Below, piece after piece: positions 35,598-42,908 of a stretch of DNA of 43,088 bases. The first letter of the stretch is position 1; each line of letters starts with the position of its first letter. The notes below the pieces were generated by a model. That model searched no databases. It saw only the letters and a list, made by a program, of their open reading frames with translations, and was not told the origin of the DNA. The translations under genes were made by a program, and so were the position numbers. Origin of the DNA: Synechococcus sp. ATX 2A4 (GTDB taxonomy: Bacteria; Cyanobacteriota; Cyanobacteriia; PCC-6307; Cyanobiaceae); NCBI RefSeq assembly GCF_024346375.1, contig NZ_JAGQCV010000018.1:1-43088 (forward strand), read 5' to 3'.

Positions 35598-36134
35598 TCA
35601 CACCGGCAACGGCCGCCAGATCCCCTCAAGGAACAACCAACGCCCGAGGCCGACGCCCGCCAGCACGTAGAGGCTGAGCACGAAGGCCAGCTGCGGCGGC
35701 GGTGGCACCACCTTGATGCGGGCGAGGTCGAGGCGGGCCAGGAACACCGACGAGCCCAGGATCATCACTTCGGCCAGCAAGCGGCCCAGATCGATCATGT
35801 AGATGGCGAGCACGCTCACCACCAGCAACGAGAACACCAGCGTGAACACCTTGCTGGCGTTCATCAGGCGCGACACCTGGGCCAGCAGGTAACCGGGCAT
35901 GGAGCAGAGCACCACCACCATCAGCGAGTGGAGGCACTCCACCGACCAGAACAGTTGCTGGTGGCGCGGCAGGGCCAGCAGCGACACGGCTTCGTGGGGG
36001 TACACCAGCACCCACTGCATGCCGAGGTAGGCACTCACCCCCAGCAGCACCACCAGGAACGGCGCGCGCACGGGCAGCAGCGTGAGCCGCAGCAGGGCCC
36101 GCACGGGGCCATTGCGGGGCTGGGCCTTCACCAT
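35598..36134 (-). CDS. Conserved membrane protein
   Basis: The 178-aa product starts MVKAQPRNGPVRALLRLTLL and has about four hydrophobic segments (about 22-40, 58-80, 96-120, 145-168), with LVYPHEAVSLLALPRHQQLF between the first two. Function unknown. ATG 36134 is chosen because the upstream frame overlaps the ferredoxin gene. It lies 28 bases downstream of the NIL-domain ferredoxin on the same strand and is probably cotranscribed with it. Confidence 0.72.
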   Translation of the reverse strand: MVKAQPRNGPVRALLRLTLLPVRAPFLVVLLGVSAYLGMQWVLVYPHEAVSLLALPRHQQLFWSVECLHSLMVVVLCSMPGYLLAQVSRLMNASKVFTLVFSLLVVSVLAIYMIDLGRLLAEVMILGSSVFLARLDLARIKVVPPPPQLAFVLSLYVLAGVGLGRWLFLEGIWRPLPV

Positions 36135-36162
36135 GGCCGGCGCAGGCGGGGGGCAGGCGCGG

Positions 36163-36576
36163 TCATCGGGGCTCCAGCACCAGCGCGATCGCATCGAGCG
36201 GACAGCTGGGGATGCACTGTTCGCAGACCAAGCAGCGTTTGGCATCGAAGCTAAGCCGCCAATCGGGTTGCGCACTGCTCAGGGCGCCACTGGGGCAGAC
36301 GCTGGCGCAGATGCCGCAGTCGACGCAGCGGGCCGGATCGATGCGGATCTCACCGGGGGCGCGATCCAGCGAGAGGCCGAGGCTTTCCAGCCACAGCTCG
36401 GCGGCGTCGAGCTCGTCGATGTCACCGGAGAGCTCCACCACCATGGTGCCGCTCTGGTTGGGGGCCACCTGGGCGCGCAGGATCTTGGCGGCGATGTCGA
36501 AATCCACCGCCAGGCGGTAGGTGATCGGCTGATGCACCGCCTGGCGCGGGAAGTGAAGGGTGAGGCGGCGCTTCAA
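36163..36576 (-). CDS. NIL-domain 4Fe-4S ferredoxin
   Basis: The 137-aa protein joins an N-terminal NIL domain (LKRRLTLHFPRQAVHQPITY ... AKILRAQVAPNQSGTMVVEL) to two [4Fe-4S] motifs: CVDCGICASVCPSG and CLVCEQCIPSCPLD. The NIL domain is otherwise known from methionine-transporter ATPases as a ligand-binding module. Fusion to a ferredoxin is typical of cyanobacteria and sulfur-amino-acid-related proteins. The TTG at 36576 is the start because the family begins MKKRVTLTFP-like. It is divergent from the txlA-like gene. Confidence 0.88.
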   Translation of the reverse strand: MKRRLTLHFPRQAVHQPITYRLAVDFDIAAKILRAQVAPNQSGTMVVELSGDIDELDAAELWLESLGLSLDRAPGEIRIDPARCVDCGICASVCPSGALSSAQPDWRLSFDAKRCLVCEQCIPSCPLDAIALVLEPR

Positions 36577-36614
36577 CGGAGGGGCGGGCGCTGCGAAATC
36601 CCATGCTGACGCAG

Positions 36615-36660
36615 GCAGCCCCGGCTTGCAGCGTGCAGCGAGCAGCCCCGGCCTGCAGCG
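36615..36660. repeat. Direct repeat of 19 bases
   Basis: GCAGCCCCGGCTTGCAGCG (36615-36633) is repeated with one change at 36642-36660, a 27-base period. It lies in the 130-base gap between the divergent ferredoxin and txlA genes, so it could hold regulatory sites. Confidence 0.7.
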
Positions 36661-36709
36661 CGTAGCTGCCAGAGTGCCCCAGCCCGAGGCGATCCCAGCA
36701 CACGCCCCG

Positions 36710-37276
36710 ATGACCGAACCGCCCATCGACCCCATCTCTTCACCACCGCTGGGGCGCCGCGAACGCATGGTGCTGGCCGGCCTGGCCGCGTTGCTGGCAC
36801 TGGTGCTGTTCTTCGCGCGTGGCTGGCTGCAACCGCAGGCGCCGCTGGAGCAGCTGGCACGGCGGTCGCTAGAGCTGCCGGTGGCGCTGGGGAATGGACG
36901 GCCCACGATCCTGGAGTTCTACGCCGATTGGTGTGAGTCGTGCCGGGCGATGGCGCCGGCGATGGAGGCGGTGGAAAGCCAGAACCGCGGCAAGCTGAAT
37001 GTGGTGCTGCTGAATGTGGACAATCCCCGCTGGGGCCCGGAGCTCGACCGCTATGAGGTGAACGGCATCCCGCAGCTGGAGCTGTTCAACCGCAAAGGCC
37101 AACCGATCGGCCGCTCCCTGGGCCTGCGCAGCCCGGCGGAACTGGCCGCGATCACGATCGCCCTGATCGACGACAAGCCATTGCCCCGCCTAGCTGGCGT
37201 GGGCAAGCTCAGCGAGCTGGAGCAGGGACCCCAAAGCAGCGAACCCGCCGCCACCGGCCCGCGCAGCCACGGCTGA
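36710..37276 (+). CDS. txlA: Thioredoxin-like membrane protein (TxlA/HCF164 type)
   Basis: The 188-aa protein has one membrane segment (MVLAGLAALLALVLFFARGW) and a thioredoxin domain with the redox motif FYADWCESCRAM near residue 69, the cis-proline GIPQLELFNRKG near 121, and LLNVDNPRWGPELDRYEVNG. This is the layout of TxlA/HCF164, a thylakoid protein that passes reducing power to the lumen for cytochrome b6f and c-type cytochrome assembly. The ATG at 36710 is chosen because the upstream in-frame residues fall in the direct repeat. Confidence 0.9.
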   Translation: MTEPPIDPISSPPLGRRERMVLAGLAALLALVLFFARGWLQPQAPLEQLARRSLELPVALGNGRPTILEFYADWCESCRAMAPAMEAVESQNRGKLNVVLLNVDNPRWGPELDRYEVNGIPQLELFNRKGQPIGRSLGLRSPAELAAITIALIDDKPLPRLAGVGKLSELEQGPQSSEPAATGPRSHG

Positions 37277-37357
37277 GGGCCGACGCCGCCTGCGCCGAAC
37301 GCCCGCGGAACGCCAACCGCCCAACCCCAGAAACGCCCACCCTCACCGCCCCTGCCC

Positions 37358-38083
37358 ATGGATCCCCGCTTCCGGGTTGAGCTGATCGCCGCTACCCCGA
37401 ACCCGCAGCAGTGCGTGTACGCCGGCATGCATCAGGACTACAGCGAGGGCTTCGTGGCCGCCGACCGCGCCGACTGGCCGGATGAAACCAAGGCCGGTGA
37501 GATCTGCGTGAAGCGCCTGCTGGCCGGCGAACGCGGCCACTACGGCCCGCTCGAGCACGCCCAGATTGTGCTCAACGTGGGCTGGTTTCCCCACTCGGTG
37601 ATGCAACAGGCGCGCACCCATCGTGTTGGTGTGAGCTTTGATGTGCAGTCGATGAGATATACGGGCGACCGAATTCGCAAGGCCGCCAATGGTGAAATAG
37701 ACCTGGAGGAAGTGTTCTATCTACGGCCCGTGGGCGCCTATAACGACCGCCAGGGTAAGAAATACATCTACGACGACACCCAACGGGCCATTGATCTGGA
37801 GCTCTGCCGTGCTGCGGCGGCGCGTTACCGCGATCTGCTGGATGCGGGCTACGCGGAAGAGCACGCCCGCGGCATCCTGCCGTTCGACTACCGCCAGCAC
37901 TTCGTGGTGAGCTTCACCCTGCGGGCGTTTCTGCACTTTCTGGATCTACGGGCGAAGCTGGATGCCCAGCAGGAAATCCGCGAACTCTGCGATCTGATGT
38001 GGCCGCACCTGCAGGGCTGGGTGCCGCAGTTTGCGGAGTGGTATGAGAAGAGTCGGTTGCATAAGGCGCGGTTGGCGCCTTGA
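37358..38083 (+). CDS. thyX: Flavin-dependent thymidylate synthase
   Basis: ThyX makes dTMP from dUMP with reduced FAD and methylene-tetrahydrofolate. The 241-aa protein has the ThyX signature QQARTHRVGVSFDVQSMRYTG near residue 89 (positions given for the remainder), the HYGPLEHAQIVLNVG helix, and DLRAKLDAQQEIRELCDLMW at the C-terminal side. Cyanobacteria of this group rely on ThyX rather than ThyA. It is the last gene of normal core composition before the accessory region. It carries a CTCGAG site at 37550. Confidence 0.96.
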   Translation: MDPRFRVELIAATPNPQQCVYAGMHQDYSEGFVAADRADWPDETKAGEICVKRLLAGERGHYGPLEHAQIVLNVGWFPHSVMQQARTHRVGVSFDVQSMRYTGDRIRKAANGEIDLEEVFYLRPVGAYNDRQGKKYIYDDTQRAIDLELCRAAAARYRDLLDAGYAEEHARGILPFDYRQHFVVSFTLRAFLHFLDLRAKLDAQQEIRELCDLMWPHLQGWVPQFAEWYEKSRLHKARLAP

Positions 38084-38129
38084 CGAGAGTTGACTGCCGC
38101 CACGGCGTATACGTGCAGCTAGATCATCG

Positions 38130-38867
38130 TCAAGCAAGGCGAGAAGCCTCGGAAGCGATGTGGCCAGCCAGCGATGTGATAAATGTCTTGAGGCTGGTCA
38201 TCGGGGAGAGCTCAGAAAACTCGCCAGAAAGGGCCGCCTCTCTTGGAGAAGCGAGAAGACATGCAGAGCTGTACAACCCCTCTCTCATGAGTTTCTGGCA
38301 GAGAAGGTCATATCTGTCGAGATAAGAAGCGCCCTGGAACTCGGGAAGCACTGGGAAGTGAGGGGAGGCGTCGCGAATGGGCCTGCGTGAACCAGGCGCA
38401 TCTTCAACCATCATCAGCCAACCCACGAAAGGTCTGGGCTGATTACCAAGAGCACCTTCTCGATAGGCAGTCCAAAGGTCATGGGCCGTGCCGATGGCTT
38501 CTTCTGTCCGATTGTTGAAGTTGTTGCCAACGGATCCAACCTGGCTCTTCAGCTCAACCGCAGCAATCAGCTCGCCACGATGGAGCACCACCAAGTCCCA
38601 AATCTTGGTGGGACGGAAGAATCCAGGCAGGGTGAGCATTGCCCGATTGATATGGACATCGGCATGAGCCAGACCATTCAAGTTGACAACATCGATCACC
38701 AGGGACAGGAAACCATCCATGTTCTTGCCTGCCGTCACACCAGCCCGCTCCCCTTGATCCACATTGCCGGAGGCGAGCTGGCGCTGTCTGGCGGCATCGC
38801 GATTGCCCCAGAACTCCTTCACCGCCTTGTGGGCTTTCTCCTTATAGCCGGCTAGATCTAAGGTCAT
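38130..38867 (-). CDS. Type II restriction endonuclease, PaeR7I/XhoI-like
   Basis: This 245-aa protein resembles PaeR7I and XhoI, which cut CTCGAG. Recognisable stretches are [54 protein letters not shown] followed by [20 protein letters not shown], and [20 protein letters not shown]. The VELKSQ segment, with the preceding D in KIWDLVV, gives the PD-(D/E)XK catalytic core. The ATG at 38867 overlaps the methyltransferase stop by ATGA, which couples the pair. The recognition sequence is inferred from the family, from memory. It looks intact and full length. Confidence 0.88.
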   Translation of the reverse strand: MTLDLAGYKEKAHKAVKEFWGNRDAARQRQLASGNVDQGERAGVTAGKNMDGFLSLVIDVVNLNGLAHADVHINRAMLTLPGFFRPTKIWDLVVLHRGELIAAVELKSQVGSVGNNFNNRTEEAIGTAHDLWTAYREGALGNQPRPFVGWLMMVEDAPGSRRPIRDASPHFPVLPEFQGASYLDRYDLLCQKLMREGLYSSACLLASPREAALSGEFSELSPMTSLKTFITSLAGHIASEASRLA

Positions 38868-40603
38868 GCAGAGGCGGCACTGCACAACGTGCCCATGTCC
38901 TCAGGGCTTAGGCCATAAAGCTTGCCAACGGCCCTGTTGCACGCAGAGATATCCCTGGAGACAGCAGCATCGGCCAGCTCATCCCTCATCGGCACAGACA
39001 GAGATCCCCATACCGGTATCCGAATTCGGCGCAAGTACTGAGCCTGGAACCGAAGGAAGCCTCCTCTCATCTTTGTTGAATACGTGGAAACAAAGGCACG
39101 TGACAACGAAGACAGCAACACGGCCTGGAGGCTACGCAGATCCCACTCATCTGAAACGATGTAATACAGGTTGTGGTGGGGATAGAACTGGCCATCTTCA
39201 TAGACAACATGAGACTCGCCCTTGATGTCTGGCACTAGGAGTTTTGGCCTGCAGGAAAGAGAAGGCGTAATTCGATCAATTGTGCGATACCAGTTGCGGG
39301 GATTGCGCTGGGCGCAATGGCGGCCCATGATGGTGGCCCTGCGGGCCTCCAGATAGCGATTGAGCTTGGGATAGTCGGATAAGTTCACCAAGCTTCCGTC
39401 TTCATTGAACGGATTGATGATGGCCTTGCCCAACCATTTAACTTCACCGCTGGAAATGTCTCTTGTTCTTACAAGAGGAAGTTTTCGGTCGGCTTCAACA
39501 TCAAGCCTTGCGTCGTCAGCGATAAAGACCCGGTCAGCTCCTGTTGCCACGCCGATGCCAACTTTGCAGCCTGCTTCTTCGAGCGTGGGGAACTGATCCT
39601 CCAGGCGCCTGATCAGCTCAATCTGATTAGCACCTGATAAAAGCCATGGCTCAGAGCTCTTCGCCACACCAACGGCAAGACGCACCTTCTCATTGGAAAC
39701 ATGATCAGCAGCCGTGAGCTCCTGCGCAAGGCGCTCTAGAGACTCCTTGCTAATGACCGGCTGCCGCGCGATACGCGTGGGACCCGAGGGCGCCCTTGAG
39801 ATCGCCGTGATTGCAGGATAAGCAATCACATCTGATTGAAAGGCCTGCGTATCAGACATATCAACATGAATTTTCAGATGATATCCATCGGACACCAACC
39901 TTCTGAGCGGACCGCCATACTTATTTTTCATCCAGCGATCAGCACAAATGAAACCCAACACTCCAGTTGGCCCCAGGAGCCCAAGAGAGCGCTCAATGAA
40001 TGGGATATAGATATCAGCACGGTCATAAAGGGTGCTGAATCTGCAGCGGTATTCCCTGAGCAAGGCCGCCGGGATCAGTTCTTGGCGAACGTACGGAGGA
40101 TTGCCAACAACGAAGTCGAAATGGCCATCAATCGGCGCAAGGAGGAAGTCGTCATGATGCAACCACGTGCCTACAAGCGCTTCTGCATCATCTACCGAGA
40201 GGCCCTCTTGAATCAAGAGGCTGGAGATTAAATCACGAGTTTGATAAAATGTTTGCTTGTGGAGCTCAAAGGCAACGATTGAACTTTCAAGTTCTGCTCT
40301 AGTGGGATTGCGTGATCTGTGTGTACGCCATGAAGCAAAGATCCTTCGAAGCGCTGGGATCAAGAAATCTCCACCGCCAAAAGAGGGCTCCAGAAACCTG
40401 AGTTGCGTGAGATCGGCTGAAGCCTTATAGCCAGATAAGTCAAGGATGAAGTCTACAACTTCTGGCTTGGTGAAAATCGCCCCTCTGGCCTCAATGCCAC
40501 CTCCAACCGATAACTCACGAATCGCTTCTCGCACCTTTGAAGAGCGGCTGGCGGGATGCACAGCAGGAAAAGAGAGTTGGAGCTCGCCCTGCTGTGCTTG
40601 CAT
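38864..40603 (-). CDS. N6-adenine DNA methyltransferase of the restriction-modification pair
   Basis: The 579-aa protein has motif [17 protein letters not shown] near residue 71, motif [11 protein letters not shown] near 166 (the N6-adenine NPPY type), and a long C-terminal target-recognition region, with the order of Eco57I/TaqI-type gamma methylases. M.PaeR7I is of this kind. A ribosome site AGGAG lies 2 bases before the ATG (40606-40610 minus strand). A promoter is plausible, with TATGAT near 40630. An inverted repeat sits at 40659-40673. It is read first and should protect the host before the endonuclease acts. Confidence 0.9.
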   Translation of the reverse strand: MQAQQGELQLSFPAVHPASRSSKVREAIRELSVGGGIEARGAIFTKPEVVDFILDLSGYKASADLTQLRFLEPSFGGGDFLIPALRRIFASWRTHRSRNPTRAELESSIVAFELHKQTFYQTRDLISSLLIQEGLSVDDAEALVGTWLHHDDFLLAPIDGHFDFVVGNPPYVRQELIPAALLREYRCRFSTLYDRADIYIPFIERSLGLLGPTGVLGFICADRWMKNKYGGPLRRLVSDGYHLKIHVDMSDTQAFQSDVIAYPAITAISRAPSGPTRIARQPVISKESLERLAQELTAADHVSNEKVRLAVGVAKSSEPWLLSGANQIELIRRLEDQFPTLEEAGCKVGIGVATGADRVFIADDARLDVEADRKLPLVRTRDISSGEVKWLGKAIINPFNEDGSLVNLSDYPKLNRYLEARRATIMGRHCAQRNPRNWYRTIDRITPSLSCRPKLLVPDIKGESHVVYEDGQFYPHHNLYYIVSDEWDLRSLQAVLLSSLSRAFVSTYSTKMRGGFLRFQAQYLRRIRIPVWGSLSVPMRDELADAAVSRDISACNRAVGKLYGLSPEDMGTLCSAASA

Positions 40604-40658
40604 CGCTCCTAAGGCTGATAGTCCAAGTGTACCATCATATCTTGTTTAAGGAAGATGC

Positions 40659-40673
40659 AGTGGGATGCCCACT
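40659..40673. promoter_or_regulatory. Inverted repeat upstream of the methyltransferase gene
   Basis: AGTGGG-ATG-CCCACT, 6-bp arms, lies 56 bases upstream of the methyltransferase ATG. Restriction-modification systems often have such operators for a controller protein or the methyltransferase itself; no controller gene is adjacent, so autoregulation would be the guess. Confidence 0.4.
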
Positions 40674-40854
40674 CAAGCCCTGCATGAGTTAAATCGCAAG
40701 AATGTCATTAGTTGGTCCCTTCAGCCTACCTTCCAAAATGAGGCTAACAATTGAAAGAATCGGCCCAAGATCTCTGGGTTTGCATAAAGCATTTCGCCAT
40801 CCTGCTTCAAATCGAAACTGGCCCAAGTTGCTCGACAACTACATTGAGAGGCAT

Positions 40855-41130
40855 CTACATCTTGACATTTCTGCAGATCCTTTCACATTCCACAGAATCG
40901 CGGGCTAGTTCCCCATAAAAAGTCCAACACGCGCCAAAGCAAGTGACTCGATCTCCGAGAAAGTTCAGAGACTCATCAAACAGAATCTCCACGCTCATTC
41001 TAAAGTCAACATCAAGTCCTTCAACAGTATTGCACGAACCAATTGAAACTTGAAACACCTTTGGCTTGATACCTTCAACGGCTTTCTGGACAGAGATTGC
41101 TGTCAGAAAGCATTCCGCAAGGTGTGCCAT
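40855..41130 (-). CDS. Hypothetical protein in cassette-like position
   Basis: The 91-aa product (MAHLAECFLTAISVQKAVEG, IKPKVFQVSIGSCNTVEGLD...) is soluble and alternates strand-like and helical stretches. No family recognised. The GC content is lower than in the core genes. Its start lies about 24 bases after a GTTAGAC core site (minus strand, 41155-41161), and a GTTAGCC core (minus, 40742-40748) lies downstream, as in a gene cassette. A GTG at 41145 is an alternative start. A 57-aa plus-strand frame overlaps its end and is less likely. Confidence 0.5.
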   Translation of the reverse strand: MAHLAECFLTAISVQKAVEGIKPKVFQVSIGSCNTVEGLDVDFRMSVEILFDESLNFLGDRVTCFGACWTFYGELARDSVECERICRNVKM

Positions 41131-41154
41131 TCTAGGAGTGTACACAGAAGGTAA

Positions 41155-41161
41155 GTCTAAC
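41155..41161 (-). other. Integron-type core site GTTAGAC
   Basis: On the minus strand the sequence GGCAAGC-GTTAGAC fits the right-hand end of an attC site (core GTTRRRY). I could not find its complementary left half in the 90 bases upstream, so only the core is reported. Confidence 0.3.
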
Positions 41162-41235
41162 GCTTGCCATCAGCTGGTCGCAGAGTATTTATTTGACTTT
41201 TGCATAATTGGGTTCACCAAGCTTCCGGTGTCGGC

Positions 41236-41730
41236 TCAGGTGGATTGTGGTGCTGTATTGCTCGCCCCGTCGGTGTTATCCATACTCATGGCATAATGAT
41301 CTTGACACTCATCAACCACAATCTCTGCTTGCGATGATTTAACCGCTACGGACTCTGTCCCAGCCTGCGCTGCCTCATTAGATTCCTGGCTTGCAGCGTT
41401 TGCATCCTTTTCTTGATCAAGATGTTCATTCTCAATCTGAGCCTGGATAAGTGGAATCAACTTGTCCTTGTGAGCAAGTACAGCTGAACTGAAAGCATCT
41501 TCTTTAATCGCCATTCTGACCGGCATCGGCATAACTTGATATACCGTGCGGGATAGTTCCGTCATCCTGGCGGGGTCATTTAAGATCTCAATAGCAGCCG
41601 GACCCGCCTTCTCTCTGAGAAGCTTGGCAATTAACGGCAGATACTCTGTAACTGTCTTCTCCTGAAGTTGTGCGGCCAGATTGCCTGCCTTGCCAGCAAT
41701 GGATTGAAGTTTTCCAAACATCGAAGTCAT
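41236..41730 (-). CDS. Hypothetical protein with acidic tail
   Basis: The 164-aa product starts MTSMFGKLQSIAGKAGNLAA and has a helical N-terminal half (about 1-95, with YLPLIAKLLREKAGPAAIEI and VMPMPVRMAIKEDAFSSAVL). A low-complexity tail rich in Glu, Gln, Ser and Ala makes up the C-terminal third. No membrane segment and no recognised family. In-frame starts exist upstream, to 41781. It has a cassette-like position between the palindrome at 41859-41957 and the core site at 41155. The low GC suggests transfer. Confidence 0.5.
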   Translation of the reverse strand: MTSMFGKLQSIAGKAGNLAAQLQEKTVTEYLPLIAKLLREKAGPAAIEILNDPARMTELSRTVYQVMPMPVRMAIKEDAFSSAVLAHKDKLIPLIQAQIENEHLDQEKDANAASQESNEAAQAGTESVAVKSSQAEIVVDECQDHYAMSMDNTDGASNTAPQST

Positions 41731-41858
41731 AGCATGGTGGTCAGTGACCCAAACCATACCAGCTGTGAGACTGGCTTGCATGGGAAGCCTGAATCGGCAG
41801 GCAGCTTTTTGACCGCGTGGAAACCCCGGTTAAATGCACAACACGGGCTCGCTAGTCA

Positions 41859-41957
41859 ATACAACGCTCAAAGTGAGCCACGGAGGTAGCTGGCACTGGG
41901 CGTGCGCAAGCACGACCTGTGACAGCTGCCGGAGTTGGCTCCACTGCCTGGTTAGCC
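41859..41957 (-). repeat. attC-like palindrome C
   Basis: The minus strand runs from GGCTAAC (41957-41951) to GAGC-GTTGTAT (41865-41859). Inside is a long imperfect hairpin: arms 41885-41905 and 41910-41930 pair at 18 of 21 positions (17 Watson-Crick, one G:T) around a GCAA loop. A second stem joins 41872-41881 to 41934-41945 with two bulges. Bulged imperfect palindromes with outward YAAC/GTTR cores are the hallmark of integron attC sites. Confidence 0.55.
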
Positions 41958-42011
41958 TCATTTAATTTTTCTGTTGTGACACCTACAATATTCGATAAAG
42001 CACCGCTTCAT

Positions 42012-42164
42012 ATGGATGCGGCATCAAGAAACGAACGGCTCTATGAGACGCTCCTCAAAATGGGGCTATATGTAGAACCAATACCGGACAAACATGGCGG
42101 AATATACCACTTCATTGTTTCAGTGGATTACGCTCCGCCCCGCATCGAACAATCCCAAGGATAG
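42012..42164 (+). CDS. Short hypothetical protein
   Basis: A 50-aa frame, MDAASRNERLYETLLKMGLY, VEPIPDKHGGIYHFIVSVDY, APPRIEQSQG. The composition looks like a compact alpha/beta fragment, but its end overlaps the HNH gene on the other strand by 37 bases. Unrecognised; it may be a shadow. Confidence 0.3.
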   Translation: MDAASRNERLYETLLKMGLYVEPIPDKHGGIYHFIVSVDYAPPRIEQSQG

Positions 42165-42430
42165 GCATCTCCCTTTTCTCGATTGGTCTTCCAATATAGC
42201 GGCTGCAAGTTCTCCCAAGTGTTTGGCCCTCCTTTTGCCGTTGGCTTCTTATGGTCGATCTCCCATCCAAATTCCGAATTAGTGTCTCCGTGATCGGAGT
42301 ATTTCATCGCATGACCACAAATGTCACGCCTCCATATGGAGGCATCGAAATCTGTTATCGGGGTGCCAGTGTCGAAAACACGGCGCTTCGTTTGTTCGTC
42401 TGTTCCTTGGAACGGGTATTGATATGGCAT
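42128..42430 (-). CDS. HNH endonuclease
   Basis: The 100-aa protein carries WRRDICGHAMKYSDHG, GWEIDHKKPTAKGGPNTWEN and LQPLYWKTNREKGD. The IDH...GG.N...NLQPL.W..N..KGD pattern is the HNH/beta-beta-alpha-metal nuclease motif with His and Asn in place. No second domain is attached. The ATG at 42430 stands 17 bases after the GTTAGCC core of palindrome B, as in a cassette-borne gene. The open frame further upstream runs through the palindrome and is not coding. It may be a free-standing nicking or homing-type enzyme, or part of the cassette pool; its target is unknown. Confidence 0.8.
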   Translation of the reverse strand: MPYQYPFQGTDEQTKRRVFDTGTPITDFDASIWRRDICGHAMKYSDHGDTNSEFGWEIDHKKPTAKGGPNTWENLQPLYWKTNREKGDAYPWDCSMRGGA

Positions 42431-42447
42431 TGTGTTGTTTTGTTTTT

Positions 42448-42536
42448 GGCTAACGTTAAAACTCAGTGACGACCAGTCTTTGAGCCTAGCACGCAAACCG
42501 ACGATCATGGGCGTTCTCTGTAACGCCTTGTTAGCC
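42448..42536 (-). repeat. attC-like palindrome B
   Basis: Exact 7-base inverted ends GGCTAAC (42448-42454) and GTTAGCC (42530-42536) bound 89 bases. The minus strand starts GGCTAACAAGGCGTTACAGA, which resembles the left part of many attC sites. An internal GGCGTT/AACGCC hairpin (42510-42527) is present. The interior pairs less well than in the other two palindromes. Confidence 0.45.
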
Positions 42537-42551
42537 CGCCTTTTATTTCTG

Positions 42552-42776
42552 ATGAAAACCACCGAACTCAAAAAACACCACGAAGAACTAAACCTGCCCG
42601 TAGACATCCGCCTTGAAATCATGGAGGCCCACGCCGAGCGGCTAGAATCCACGCTGCGCGATCTGTATCAGGTGATACGCGATCGTCACCACGGGAGGAT
42701 GCCCGAAGAGGTCGAGAAGGCATATAACGCGGCGGGATCTGTATTGGCTAACGCCAAGATTAGAAGCGGGGATTAA
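42552..42776 (+). CDS. Small helical hypothetical protein, cassette-borne
   Basis: The 74-aa product reads MKTTELKKHHEELNLPVDIR, LEIMEAHAERLESTLRDLYQ, and continues VIRDRHHGRMPEEVEKAYNA. It is strongly helical and charged, without a membrane segment. No family recognised. It starts 16 bases after the GTTAGCC core of palindrome B, and its stop falls inside palindrome A, an arrangement typical of integron gene cassettes. Confidence 0.6.
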   Translation: MKTTELKKHHEELNLPVDIRLEIMEAHAERLESTLRDLYQVIRDRHHGRMPEEVEKAYNAAGSVLANAKIRSGD

Positions 42777-42829
42777 CTTTGGTATAGACACCAGCTTCCG
42801 CACCCGGCTTCTGCATCTTGATGTTAGCA
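42746..42829 (+). repeat. attC-like palindrome A
   Basis: The 84-base segment begins GGCTAAC and ends GTTAGCA. The left arm (42746-42767) and right arm (42807-42829) pair as GCTAAC, then CAAGAT, then GAAGC, separated by unpaired bases, and a TGGT/ACCA pair caps the inside. Two conserved stem boxes separated by mismatches, and asymmetric by one base, are what attC R/L boxes look like. This is the best of the three candidates. Confidence 0.6.
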
Positions 42830-42908
42830 GGTTATAATTTAACAGCCAGTAGCCATCTTGCTCCATTCAGGACCGGACGAGCAGACAATAAACTGAGGTG
42901 GGTGCCTT

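Noticed and set aside
40742-40850. Complete fourth attC-like palindrome
   Set aside because: A GTTAGCC core (minus) is present at 40742, but no matching left half was found; only direct repeats of GGCCCAAG lie inside.
40702-40908. Plus-strand 68-aa frame between the restriction-modification operon and the cassette region
   Set aside because: It overlaps the end of a more protein-like minus-strand gene and crosses a GTTAGCC-type core site; no motif is seen.
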